Shown here in pieces: positions 1 to 7,009 of a stretch of 12,782 nt of DNA. Position numbers and translations under genes: made by a program. How positions within the stretch are numbered: the stretch's first letter is position 1; each line of letters opens with the position of its first letter. Below the pieces are notes generated by a model. That model was not told where the DNA came from. It did not search any database and saw only the letters and a list, made by a program, of their open reading frames with translations. Source of the DNA: Alphaproteobacteria bacterium (lineage in GTDB: Bacteria > Pseudomonadota > Alphaproteobacteria > UBA6615); the NCBI GenBank assembly GCA_013003285.1, contig JABDJY010000233.1, forward strand, positions 1-12,782, read 5' to 3'.

Positions 1-2
1 AT

Positions 3-10
3 CCTCCCCT
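3..10 (-). promoter_or_regulatory. Ribosome binding site of a gene beyond the left edge
   Basis: On the minus strand the sequence AGGGGAGG follows six bases after the stop codon of the 31-residue ORF. It is a near-perfect Shine-Dalgarno core and the window ends two bases later. This suggests that another minus-strand gene starts just outside the window and is co-transcribed with the small membrane protein. The start codon itself cannot be seen. Confidence 0.4.
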
Positions 11-15
11 GACGC

Positions 16-111
16 CTAAGAACCGATGCCGAGGGCGACCAAGACCATAATGACGGTCATGACCACACCCAAGACGACGGTGGTTGGTAGTGATTCCAGT
101 GGGTTTTTCAT
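16..111 (-). CDS. Small single-pass membrane protein, 31 residues, function unknown
   Basis: An ATG at 111-109 opens a 31-codon frame ending in TAG at 18-16. The N-terminus (MKNPLESLPTT) is short and polar. Residues 12-29 are almost entirely Val, Leu, Ile, Met, Gly and Ala (VVLGVVMTVIMVLVALGI), which is one transmembrane helix, and the protein ends two residues later. A purine-rich GGGAGGGGG lies about 8-10 bases before the ATG and supports translation. A second Shine-Dalgarno-like sequence after the stop suggests a following gene in the same operon. I do not recognise the family. Single-helix proteins of this size are often accessory subunits of membrane complexes, but that is only an analogy. 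The frame is below usual gene-calling length limits, so conservation in relatives would be the deciding evidence. Confidence 0.55.
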   Translation of the reverse strand: MKNPLESLPTTVVLGVVMTVIMVLVALGIGS

Positions 112-186
112 AGATGGGCCCCCTCCCGTTTCGAAAACCGAATCAAACTATAGCAAATATACCGCTACGAACCTACGAGTCCATTT

Positions 187-216
187 CGGCACGCAGTCGA
201 TGTATAGACTGTGCCG
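187..216. other. Imperfect inverted repeat upstream of the 242 gene
   Basis: CGGCAC (187-192) and AGTC (195-198) pair with GACT (207-210) and GTGCCG (211-216). This leaves a two-base bulge (193-194) and an eight-base loop, gatgtata. The structure lies 25 bases before the start codon of the plus-strand gene. It could be a leader hairpin or an operator. The loop contains TATA and might also overlap a -10 element. The structure is seen in the sequence; any function is inference. Confidence 0.35.
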
Positions 217-241
217 GTGAGTATGGGGACTAAATTGAACA

Positions 242-1087
242 ATGAGTAGCGGTAAGCCAGCGCTTTCCTATTGCGCGCAAGAGGTACGCGAGCACGATCA
301 CGATCGCTATTTGACGGCGCTCTTTGTGCCGGCGGCGCGCCGCGAAGCGGTCTTCGCGCTTTACGCCTTTAACGCGGAAGTGGCGCGCACTCGCGAGGCG
401 GTCAGCGAGCCGATCCTCGGCCAGATCCGTCTGCAATGGTGGCGCGAGGCTCTGGAAGGGATCTACCAGGGTGAGGTCCGCGAACATCCGGTGGTCGAGG
501 GTTTGAACGCGGCGGTGCAGAATTATGATCTCGAACGGACGCCCTTCGAAACCTTGCTCGACGCGCGGGCGGCTGATTTAGACGATACGCCACCGGCGAA
601 CCTAGCGTCGCTGGAGGCCTATGCCGAAGCCACCTCGGGTACTTTGTCGGTAGTGGCGATGACGGTTCTGGGATACCCCGACGGAGCGCCGGCGCGTGCG
701 GCCCAATTGGTGGGAACGGCCTGGGCACTGATCGGCCTAATGCGCGCTGTCGGATTTCACGCCCAGTCTCAGCGGCTTTATCTGCCCGACGATTTACTAC
801 AAGACCATAGCGTCGATCGGCGCGGCGTGTTCAACCTCAAACCGTCACCGGCGCTAAACCAGGTGGTGCGCGATGTCACGGATCGGGCGGGAGAACTTCT
901 CCTGGAAGCACGCGCGCTCAAGGGCGAGATACCCCGTGCGGCGCGGTGTGGTCTGCTGCTGGCAACGCTCGCCGATCGCCATTTGCGTGATATTGCGCGT
1001 GCTGATTACGACCCGTTCGCGCTCCCCGCGGCCGCGCCGGCACAACCGCTGCGCCTGACCTTGCGGTCGCTGCGAGGCGCGTACTAG
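242..1087 (+). CDS. Squalene/phytoene synthase-fold protein, NDUFAF6-like complex I assembly factor
   Basis: The 281-residue protein has the all-helical trans-isoprenyl transferase fold of the squalene/phytoene synthase family. Recognisable blocks are FALYAFNAEVARTRE (38-52), LQWWREAL (64-71), TSGTLSVVAMTVLG (131-144) and the GLMRAV...RLYLPDDLL stretch (165-186). The two aspartate-rich motifs that bind Mg-diphosphate are absent: the first is AEVARTREAVSE, and the usual RDxxED before YLP reads RAVGFHAQ. The related mitochondrial protein NDUFAF6, a complex I assembly factor, has lost the same residues, so a role in complex I biogenesis is more likely than carotenoid or hopanoid synthesis. That role is inferred from family knowledge. 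The ATG at 242 has only a weak GGGGA about 12 bases upstream. The gene is convergent with the VOC gene, and their stop codons overlap in CTAG. No other isoprenoid gene lies nearby, which fits a non-biosynthetic role. Confidence 0.85.
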   Translation: MSSGKPALSYCAQEVREHDHDRYLTALFVPAARREAVFALYAFNAEVARTREAVSEPILGQIRLQWWREALEGIYQGEVREHPVVEGLNAAVQNYDLERTPFETLLDARAADLDDTPPANLASLEAYAEATSGTLSVVAMTVLGYPDGAPARAAQLVGTAWALIGLMRAVGFHAQSQRLYLPDDLLQDHSVDRRGVFNLKPSPALNQVVRDVTDRAGELLLEARALKGEIPRAARCGLLLATLADRHLRDIARADYDPFALPAAAPAQPLRLTLRSLRGAY

Positions 1088-1560
1088 CCGAGGCTATCGC
1101 GGACGGTCTCGAAGGGCTTGCCCGCGAACACATCATACGATGGGTCAGCGGGGCCTTTGAGTTCGACCGTGTTGCCTTCCGGGTCCTTGATATAGATTGC
1201 CGGGCCTTCGCCCTCGGCGCCGCCGCGAATGCGGGTTTCGCCCAATTCGACCCCATGGGCGCTTAAGTATTCGCGGATGGCGTCGTCGTCATAGGGAGTG
1301 ACCTGAATTGCGAAGTGATCCACATTGCGTCCTTCTATGCCCGGCGCAGCCCCGCCGGCGCTGCCTATCTTGCCGCTCAAGGGCACCAGATCGATCAACG
1401 CCGATCCGGCGCGCACCTGATAGAGGCCGAGATCGGTGTCGTGGTCAACGAACGTGCAGCCCAGCACGTCGCAATAAAATTTGCGCATCCTTTCCAGATC
1501 CTGGATGCGCAGGACAACGTGATCCAGACCTAGCATTTCAAAAGGGGCTTTGTCGCTCAT
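1084..1560 (-). CDS. VOC family (glyoxalase/dioxygenase-like) protein
   Basis: The 158-residue protein has the vicinal-oxygen-chelate fold made of paired beta-alpha-beta-beta-beta modules. The first module starts at LGLDHVVLRIQDLERMRKFY (10-29) and the second at NVDHFAIQV (79-87), ending in IKDPEGNTVELKG (124-136). Likely metal ligands are His14, His82 and Glu133. The usual ligand at the end of the first module is Asp57 (ALIDLVPL). The substrate cannot be read from the sequence; glyoxalase I, fosfomycin-resistance-like enzymes and ring-cleavage dioxygenases share the fold. The length fits a single-chain type I VOC protein. The start is well supported: AAGGAGG at 1569-1575 lies eight bases before the ATG. 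It begins 35 bases after trmFO ends on the same strand, so the two are probably one operon. About 18 residues follow the last VOC strand (PSYDVFAGKPFE...). Confidence 0.85.
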   Translation of the reverse strand: MSDKAPFEMLGLDHVVLRIQDLERMRKFYCDVLGCTFVDHDTDLGLYQVRAGSALIDLVPLSGKIGSAGGAAPGIEGRNVDHFAIQVTPYDDDAIREYLSAHGVELGETRIRGGAEGEGPAIYIKDPEGNTVELKGPADPSYDVFAGKPFETVRDSLG

Positions 1561-1595
1561 GGTTCGGTCCTCCTTATGGGTTAGCCTAGCACAGC

Positions 1596-2981
1596 CTATG
1601 CCGCCGCCAAGCGTTGGGCGTTCTGCCAGGCCTCCAGGTCGGCCAGCGCGCGCACACCGACCGCCTTGCGGCGTTCGCGCTTGCGCTTCTTGCGGGGAAT
1701 GTCGGCCAAGGCGCCTTCGGCGAGCGGCGGCATCAGGCCGAAATTGATGTTCATGGGCTGGAACGTGTCGGCTTGCGCGCCGCCGGTGATGTGATCGAGC
1801 AGCGCACCGTGGGCGGTTGTCTCCGGCGGCCGCGTCACGTCCGCGCCTAATCGTTCCGCCGCGGCGAAGCGCCCGGCGAGCAAACCGGTCGCCGCGCTTT
1901 CCACGTAACCCTCGACCCCGGTGACCTGGCCGGCAAAGCGCAGGCGCGGCATTGCCTTCAACCGCAACGTCTCATCGAGCAGACGCGGACTATTCAAAAA
2001 CGTGTTGCGGTGGATGCCGCCGAGACGCGCGAACTCGGCGTTGCCGAGGCCGGGGATAGCGCGAAAAATGTCCTGCTGAGCGCCGTATTTCAGCTTGGTC
2101 TGGAAGCCGACCATATTATAGAGCGTGCCCAGCGCATTATCCTGGCGCAGCTGCACGATGGCGTGGGCGCGGGTGCCGGTGCGCGGATTGGTCAGGCCGA
2201 CCGGCTTCATGGGGCCGAAGCGCAAGGTCTCGCGGCCGCGTTCGGCCATCACTTCGATCGGCAGACAACCCTCGAAATAGGGCGCCGATTTTTCCCACTC
2301 CTTGAATTCGGTTTTGTCGCCGGTGAGTAGCGCATCGATGAAAGCCTCGAACTGCTCTTCATCGAGCGGGCAGTTCACATAGTCCTTGCCGGTGCCGCCG
2401 GGGCCCACCTTGTCGTAGCGTGACTGGTGCCAGGCGATGTCGAAATCGATCGAATCCGCATGGACGATCGGTGCGATGGCGTCGAAGAAGGCGAGATTTT
2501 CCTCGCCGGTCAGTTTGACGATGGCCTCGGTCAAGGCCGGCGAGGTGAGGGGGCCGGTGGCGACGATGACCTGATCCCACGCCGCCGGCGGCAGACCGGC
2601 GATTTCTTCACGCGCCAGCGTAATCAGCTCGTGTTCGGTCAGCATCGCCGTGACGTGCTGGGCGAATCCGTCGCGGTCGACCGCCAGGGCGCCGCCAGCT
2701 GGGACCTTATTGGCGTCGGCGGCGGTGAGGATCAGCGAGCCGAGCCGGCGCATTTCCTCGTGCAACAGGCCCACGGCATTGTAATTGACGTCGTCGGAAC
2801 GGAACGAGTTGGAGCAGACCAGTTCGGCCAGTTGGTCGCTCTGATGGGCCTCGGTCGTTCGCACCGGACGCATTTCGTGCAGCACCACCGGCACGCCGGC
2901 TTGCGCCAGTTGCCAGGCCGCCTCCGACCCGGCCAAGCCGCCGCCGATAATATGAACCGGTTGGTGTCTCGTGGCTGACAT
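1596..2981 (-). CDS. trmFO: Methylenetetrahydrofolate--tRNA-(uracil-5-)-methyltransferase TrmFO
   Basis: TrmFO makes 5-methyluridine at position 54 of the tRNA T-loop, taking the methylene group from 5,10-methylenetetrahydrofolate and reducing it with FADH2 in the cytoplasm. The 461-residue protein starts with the FAD dinucleotide-binding motif IIGGGLAGSEAAWQLA (11-26), followed by LHEMRP (34-39). Cys56 (LVCSNSFRSDD) and Cys239 (FEGCLPIEVMAERGRETLRFGPMKPVG) match the catalytic pair known from the Bacillus subtilis enzyme. VPAGGALAVDRDGFA (93-107) and MNINFGLMPPL near the C-terminus are also family hallmarks. Length is normal. The ATG at 2981 is preceded by AGAGGA (2987-2992) with a five-base spacer. 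The gene is the first of a probable two-gene unit with the VOC gene and diverges from the secreted-protein gene at 3110. A weak promoter (TTGCCA, 16 bases, CTATCT) can be drawn upstream but is not convincing. Confidence 0.97.
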   Translation of the reverse strand: MSATRHQPVHIIGGGLAGSEAAWQLAQAGVPVVLHEMRPVRTTEAHQSDQLAELVCSNSFRSDDVNYNAVGLLHEEMRRLGSLILTAADANKVPAGGALAVDRDGFAQHVTAMLTEHELITLAREEIAGLPPAAWDQVIVATGPLTSPALTEAIVKLTGEENLAFFDAIAPIVHADSIDFDIAWHQSRYDKVGPGGTGKDYVNCPLDEEQFEAFIDALLTGDKTEFKEWEKSAPYFEGCLPIEVMAERGRETLRFGPMKPVGLTNPRTGTRAHAIVQLRQDNALGTLYNMVGFQTKLKYGAQQDIFRAIPGLGNAEFARLGGIHRNTFLNSPRLLDETLRLKAMPRLRFAGQVTGVEGYVESAATGLLAGRFAAAERLGADVTRPPETTAHGALLDHITGGAQADTFQPMNINFGLMPPLAEGALADIPRKKRKRERRKAVGVRALADLEAWQNAQRLAAA

Positions 2982-3109
2982 ACAGTTCCTCTACATCTCT
3001 GAGCCACTGAGATAGCCCTGGGGACCGGGCTTGGCAACGCCAAGTGAATTGACCCGGGAAACAGCCCGTGCAACGCTGACCCGTAGATTCGCACCACCGG
3101 GAGGCTTTG

Positions 3110-3916
3110 ATGCACAAATTGGTCGCTGCGGCTGCACTTTCCGCCCCCTTATTACTGACATTCGGCGTGGCCCAGGCCGCGGCCGATCCGCAGATGCTGG
3201 GCGTGATCCAGACCGCGTCGGCAGTGCCGCTATATTGCAGCAACGGCGAGTGCGATGCCGAATTGACCTCGATCTGCCTGCAGGAAGAGCGGGCGACCCC
3301 GACCTCGGGCTATCGCTATTCCCTCCACGATACCAAGACCATTGGGTTAACCGGTATTCGCCGCGACGGCAGCCGGGTGGCGTTGCTGGTGGAAGATGCG
3401 CTGAAATTCGCCGCGTCGCGCGGATATTCCGCGGTGAAGGTGAGCGTGTCGGAAGATTTGCTGCGCCAGTATGATGTTGCGTCGCTTGAGTTTTCGGTGG
3501 GAGCCGGAACCACCCTGGTGCCGGAGAAAAAATACAATGATGACGCTCGAGGGCTCACCGAAAGCGATATCGAATTTGGCGCCGGTCTGCAGCGTCAGAC
3601 GGCCACCGCGATTGTCGATATCGATGACGATAAAGGCCATGCCAGTCAGGTCTTAGCCCGTATGATCGATGCGCTACCGCGCGCCGGGAAAGCCAGCGTG
3701 CACGAACGTGTTGGTGTTTGGGACACGGCGGCGGCGCCGGTGGCCGAGCATCTCTCGGCCCGCGGCGTGCATCGCGCACGCGCGGCCTATAATTCATGCT
3801 ACCGGCAGACCCGTGTCGGGGACAAAACCTTGCGCGGATGCCTCGGGGTCACTCACGATAGTTTCATGCAGGATTTGAACGACGCCTATTGGAATGCGGT
3901 GAAGACGAGTTCATAA
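3110..3916 (+). CDS. Secreted (periplasmic) protein of unknown function with five cysteines
   Basis: The 268-residue protein begins with a typical signal peptide, MHKLVAAAALSAPLLLTFGV, with a likely signal peptidase I site after AQA (21-23). It should therefore be periplasmic or secreted. The mature part has three cysteines near the N-terminus (Cys43, Cys48, Cys56, in YCSNGEC...SIC) and two near the C-terminus (Cys230, Cys244), so disulfides are likely. The middle includes an acidic stretch, DIDDDKGH (170-177). No catalytic motif, repeat or further membrane segment is visible and I do not recognise the family. The ATG at 3110 is chosen over the in-frame TTG at 3107 because GGGAGG (3099-3104) sits five bases before it. 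Only 55 bases separate the stop from the downstream luciferase-like gene on the same strand, so the two may be co-transcribed, although they show no obvious functional link. Confidence 0.8.
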   Translation: MHKLVAAAALSAPLLLTFGVAQAAADPQMLGVIQTASAVPLYCSNGECDAELTSICLQEERATPTSGYRYSLHDTKTIGLTGIRRDGSRVALLVEDALKFAASRGYSAVKVSVSEDLLRQYDVASLEFSVGAGTTLVPEKKYNDDARGLTESDIEFGAGLQRQTATAIVDIDDDKGHASQVLARMIDALPRAGKASVHERVGVWDTAAAPVAEHLSARGVHRARAAYNSCYRQTRVGDKTLRGCLGVTHDSFMQDLNDAYWNAVKTSS

Positions 3917-3971
3917 CGCCGACTATTCGCCGGTTACGGCGTACGTATCAGGTTCGCCGAGGCGCAAGTTC

Positions 3972-5024
3972 ATGAAATTTGGATTGTTTATTCTGCCCTG
4001 CTACCGCGCGGGCGTAGCGCCGACAATTGGTCAATTCTACGAAGAAATGTCCGAAGTGGTGCAGCTTGCCGACCGCACCGGGTGGCAACGGGCGTGGGTG
4101 TCGGAGCATCATTTCCATTATTACGGCGGCGCGTCACCGAACCCGGCTGTCCTGCTGACCGCCTGGGCGCGCGAGACGGAACAGATACGTCTCGGCCCGG
4201 GTATATCACTGCTGCCGCTGCATAATCCGTTGCATGTGGCCGAGGATTACGCGCTGTTCGATCAGCTTTCCGGCGGCCGCCTCGACTTCGGCATCGGCCG
4301 CGGTTATCTGCCCCATGAATTCGACGGCCATGCGATCGACGGCGATGACGCGACGGGACGGCGCGAGGAGGCGTTTGAGATCATCACCCGTGCCTGGTCC
4401 GGCGAGACCTTCGCCTATGAAGGCGCGCATTTCTCGTTTCCCAAACTGAACCTGCATCCGACGCCGTTACAAAATCCGGTGCCGATCTGGGTGGCGTGCT
4501 CGCGCACCCGCGAGAGTTTCGAATGGGCCGGCCGCAACGGCTACAACATGATGATGAACCAGTACCCGGCCTCGCCGGCGGAATCGCGCGAGCGCTTCCA
4601 ATGGTATCTCGACGCCTGGGACGCGGCGGGCCATCGCGCGGCGCGGCACGAGGCCATGATGTCGGTCTTCATGCACATTGCCGACACCGAAGAAGAAGCG
4701 ATCGCCGCCGCTAAAAGCGCGGTTCAGGAACATGCCAATCTGTTCCGGCTGCTGTTCCAGGGCGATCAGTGGAACGAGGACTATGCCGGCGACGAAAGCG
4801 TATTCGAATTCCTCGCGCCGGACGGCGATATCGTGGAAATGTTCCGCGAGCGCACCCTCATCGGCACCGCCGAACAGGTGATCGAACGTATCGCGCGTTA
4901 CCGCGAACTGGGGTTCACTGAATTATCGCTTCTCATACGCACCGGTGAGCTGTCCCACGCTCAGGCCATGAACACCATGCAGCGCTTCAACGCCGACGTC
5001 CTGCCGGCGTTCCGCGGTCAATAA
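3972..5024 (+). CDS. LLM-class flavin-dependent oxidoreductase (bacterial luciferase-like monooxygenase)
   Basis: The 350-residue protein has the luciferase-like TIM-barrel fold. The N-terminal strand is MKFGLFILPCY. It is followed by GWQRAWVSEHHFHYYGG (37-53), which is typical of the two-component FMN or F420 monooxygenases. Further family motifs are LLPLHNPLHVAEDYALFDQLSGGRLDFGIGRG (80-111) and, near the C-terminus, GTAEQVIERIARYRELGFTELSL. Such enzymes oxidise varied substrates (long-chain aldehydes, alkanesulfonates, nitrilotriacetate, cyclic ketones) with reduced flavin from a separate reductase. The substrate here is unknown, and no reductase is encoded in the window. FMN is more likely than F420 in a proteobacterium, but this is inference. 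The start has a modest GAGG (3959-3962) nine bases upstream. The gene is convergent with the DUF1330 gene, with only 16 bases between their stops, and close to the HpaB-like monooxygenase, suggesting a shared catabolic theme. Confidence 0.9.
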   Translation: MKFGLFILPCYRAGVAPTIGQFYEEMSEVVQLADRTGWQRAWVSEHHFHYYGGASPNPAVLLTAWARETEQIRLGPGISLLPLHNPLHVAEDYALFDQLSGGRLDFGIGRGYLPHEFDGHAIDGDDATGRREEAFEIITRAWSGETFAYEGAHFSFPKLNLHPTPLQNPVPIWVACSRTRESFEWAGRNGYNMMMNQYPASPAESRERFQWYLDAWDAAGHRAARHEAMMSVFMHIADTEEEAIAAAKSAVQEHANLFRLLFQGDQWNEDYAGDESVFEFLAPDGDIVEMFRERTLIGTAEQVIERIARYRELGFTELSLLIRTGELSHAQAMNTMQRFNADVLPAFRGQ

Positions 5025-5040
5025 GCGGCTTAGCGCTCGA

Positions 5041-5328
5041 CTACAGCCCCTCGACCAGCAGCAGCTTGTCGTTGGCGGATTCGAGGCGGATCGGCAGGAT
5101 TTCCTGATATTCCGGCGAGTTGTACCAGGCGCGGGCGGCATCGGCGTCGGCAAATTCCAGCATGACCATGCGTTTTGGGTTCCAGTCCCCCTCGAGGACT
5201 TCAATCGCGCCGCCGTTGACCAGGGGCTTTGCGCCATGGGCCTTGATGGTCGCGCCGACCTTAGCGCCATAGGCTTTGATGCGTTCGGGATCGTGGACAT
5301 TTGAATCGACGATGATGTAAGCGGCCAT
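5041..5328 (-). CDS. DUF1330 family protein
   Basis: The 95-residue protein matches DUF1330, small ferredoxin-like alpha-beta barrel proteins related to the dimeric alpha-beta barrel group. It begins with the strand AAYIIVDSNVHDPERIKAY (2-20). It then has LVNGGAIEVLEGDW (36-49), the conserved MVMLEFADADAARAWYNS (54-71) and PEYQEILPIRLESA (72-85). The WYNSPEYQ helix and the central Gly-Gly are family hallmarks. No enzymatic activity is established for most members, although they often sit beside oxidoreductases of catabolic pathways, as here. The start is clear: AAAGGAGA lies about six bases before the ATG. It is transcribed divergently from the HpaB-like gene across a 148-bp region with repeated ATAGGGC motifs, and it runs tail to tail with the LLM gene. 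Confidence 0.9.
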   Translation of the reverse strand: MAAYIIVDSNVHDPERIKAYGAKVGATIKAHGAKPLVNGGAIEVLEGDWNPKRMVMLEFADADAARAWYNSPEYQEILPIRLESANDKLLLVEGL

Positions 5329-5389
5329 TTGGTCTCTCCTTTGGGGTGATAATTTACGACAGCTTAGCGGCTTGGCGGGCCGGCGGCCA

Positions 5390-5437
5390 ATAGGGCGCGG
5401 TGCCCGTCTATATGGATAGGGCCAATATCGATAGGGC
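5390..5437. repeat. Three ATAGGGC repeats in a divergent promoter region
   Basis: ATAGGGC occurs at 5390-5396, 5416-5422 and 5431-5437, all in the same orientation, with start-to-start distances of 26 and 15 bases. The first and third continue as ATAGGGCGCG. The cluster lies between the DUF1330 gene (minus) and the HpaB-like gene (plus), just before a possible -10 (TACACT, starting at 5442). The pattern could be binding sites for a regulator controlling both genes. The repeats are seen directly; the regulatory role is inference, and short GC-rich repeats can occur by chance. Confidence 0.4.
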
Positions 5438-5476
5438 GCGCTACACTGTGCGCGAGATCACGCCGGGGACGGATAC

Positions 5477-6988
5477 ATGCCAGAGAGCTATTTGAAGGAC
5501 ACACGATTGCCCGGCGGGATGCGCACCGGTGATCAGTATATCGCGGGCCTGAAAGACGATGGCCGGCGGGTCTTTATCGACGGTGAGGAGGTCGGCGACG
5601 TTACGAGCCATCCGGCATTTCGCGAGGCGGTCCGTTCGATTGCAGACTTGTACGATATGGCCAGCGATCCGGCGAACCGCGAAGTGATGACATTCGCCTC
5701 GCCGGCTACCGGCGCGCCGGTCAATCGTATCTGGCAATTACCCCACTCGCAGGACGATTTACACGCACGGCGCGGCGCTATCGCGCGCTGGTCGGAGGCA
5801 ACCTTCGGCCTCATGGGGCGCAGCCCTGATCATGTCGCCGGGTTCTTCGTCGGCTGGATGTCTGCGCCGGAAGTCTTCGTGCGCAATGGCAATGGGGAAC
5901 GCGCCGAGCACCTGGCGCGATTCTTTGAGTTTCTGCGCGACCGCGATGTCTTCGTGTCCTACACCATCGTGCCGCCGCAGATCGACCGCTCGAAACCCAT
6001 GCACCAGCAAGACCCCGCCGACCTCTATGCCGGCGTCGTCGAGGAGCGAGACGACGGCATCGTCATTCGCGGCGCGCAGATGCTGGGCACCGGCACGGCC
6101 TTGTCCGACTATGTTTGCTTAAGCCAGGTCACGCCGGTGCGGCCCGGCGACGAGAACCACGCCATCAACGTGGCCATCGCCTGCAATGCGCCGGGAGTGA
6201 AAATCTATTCGCGGCGTTCTTATGCCGCGGCGGCCAACAGCGTTTTCGATTATCCCTTGGCGTCGCGCTTCGACGAGACCGACTCTTTGGTGGTGTTCGA
6301 CGATGTGCTGGTGCCGTGGGATCAGGTGTTTATCTACAAGGACATCGAGATCTGCCGTGACCAATGGTGGGACACCGGCTCCCACGCCATGGGTAATCAT
6401 CAGGCGCAGATCCGTCTCTGCTCGAAACTGCAATTCCTCATGGGCTTGGCCAAGCGGATCGCCGATATGAACGGGGTCGCCGCTATCCCGGCGGTGCAGA
6501 CCCTGATCGGCGACATGGCGAGCTATGCGGCCATGCTGGAAGGCTTGGTCGAAGCACAGATCGCCACCTGTACGACGAACGGTAACGGCATCGTCGAACC
6601 AGGCCGCCAGGCGCTCTATGCGGCCATTGTTCTGCAGGCGGAGGTCTATCCCAAGATGCTCAATCTGATGCGCGAGCTGTGCGGCGGCGGGGTGATCCAA
6701 TTACCGTCGAGCGCGCGCGATTTCGAAAACCCGGAGATTCGCGCCGATATCGATCGCTATAACCAATCGCCGGGCCATAGCAGCGAAGAGCGGGTGAAGC
6801 TGATGAAGCTGGCCTGGGACCTTATCGGCTCGGAATTCGCTGGCCGTCACGACCAGTATGAGAAGTTCTATGCGGGCCCGCCCTTCGTGGTGAAGTCGCG
6901 CATGTACCAGGCCTATAATTTCGACAAGAGTCAGGCGCTCGTCGATGCTGCGTTGGCGGGCTACGACCTAAAAGGCCGGCGAGGATAA
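5477..6988 (+). CDS. 4-hydroxyphenylacetate 3-hydroxylase (HpaB) family FADH2-dependent monooxygenase
   Basis: The 503-residue protein has the HpaB layout. An N-terminal domain opens with RTGDQYIAGLKDDGRRVFIDGEEV (16-39). A beta-barrel middle includes RGAQMLGTGTALSDYVCLSQV (198-218) and the family motif VVFDDVLVPWDQVFIY (272-287). An acyl-CoA-dehydrogenase-like helical C-terminal domain carries LCGGGVIQLPSS (401-412) and GSEFAGRHDQYEKFYAG (451-467). Family members hydroxylate phenols ortho to an existing hydroxyl, or act on chlorophenols, pyrrole-2-carboxylate and related compounds, using FADH2 supplied by a small reductase (HpaC). That reductase is not in the window, so the reaction cannot be assigned. 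A related family branch, 4-hydroxybutyryl-CoA dehydratase, has [4Fe-4S] ligands; no such cysteine/histidine pattern stands out here, so a monooxygenase is favoured. GGGGA lies about eight bases before the ATG at 5477. The gene diverges from DUF1330 and ends in front of a palindromic repeat. Confidence 0.88.
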   Translation: MPESYLKDTRLPGGMRTGDQYIAGLKDDGRRVFIDGEEVGDVTSHPAFREAVRSIADLYDMASDPANREVMTFASPATGAPVNRIWQLPHSQDDLHARRGAIARWSEATFGLMGRSPDHVAGFFVGWMSAPEVFVRNGNGERAEHLARFFEFLRDRDVFVSYTIVPPQIDRSKPMHQQDPADLYAGVVEERDDGIVIRGAQMLGTGTALSDYVCLSQVTPVRPGDENHAINVAIACNAPGVKIYSRRSYAAAANSVFDYPLASRFDETDSLVVFDDVLVPWDQVFIYKDIEICRDQWWDTGSHAMGNHQAQIRLCSKLQFLMGLAKRIADMNGVAAIPAVQTLIGDMASYAAMLEGLVEAQIATCTTNGNGIVEPGRQALYAAIVLQAEVYPKMLNLMRELCGGGVIQLPSSARDFENPEIRADIDRYNQSPGHSSEERVKLMKLAWDLIGSEFAGRHDQYEKFYAGPPFVVKSRMYQAYNFDKSQALVDAALAGYDLKGRRG

Positions 6989-7009
6989 TCTCCTGCAAAC
7001 CTATTATTT

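Noticed and set aside
26..220. A 64-codon plus-strand open frame
   Set aside because: It is antisense to the small membrane protein, low in complexity and lacks a ribosome binding site. The minus-strand frame fits better with its hydrophobic helix and purine-rich leader.
2427..2978. A 183-codon plus-strand open frame
   Set aside because: It lies opposite trmFO, which is certain; there is no ribosome binding site and no domain.
3031..3043. TTGGC-aac-GCCAA mini-hairpin in the trmFO divergent region
   Set aside because: A five-base stem with a three-base loop is expected by chance in GC-rich DNA; no function can be supported.
3917..3941. Possible terminator hairpin CGCCG...CGGCG between the secreted-protein and LLM genes
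   Set aside because: It has only five base pairs with a 15-base loop and no T-run, so it is not distinguishable from chance.
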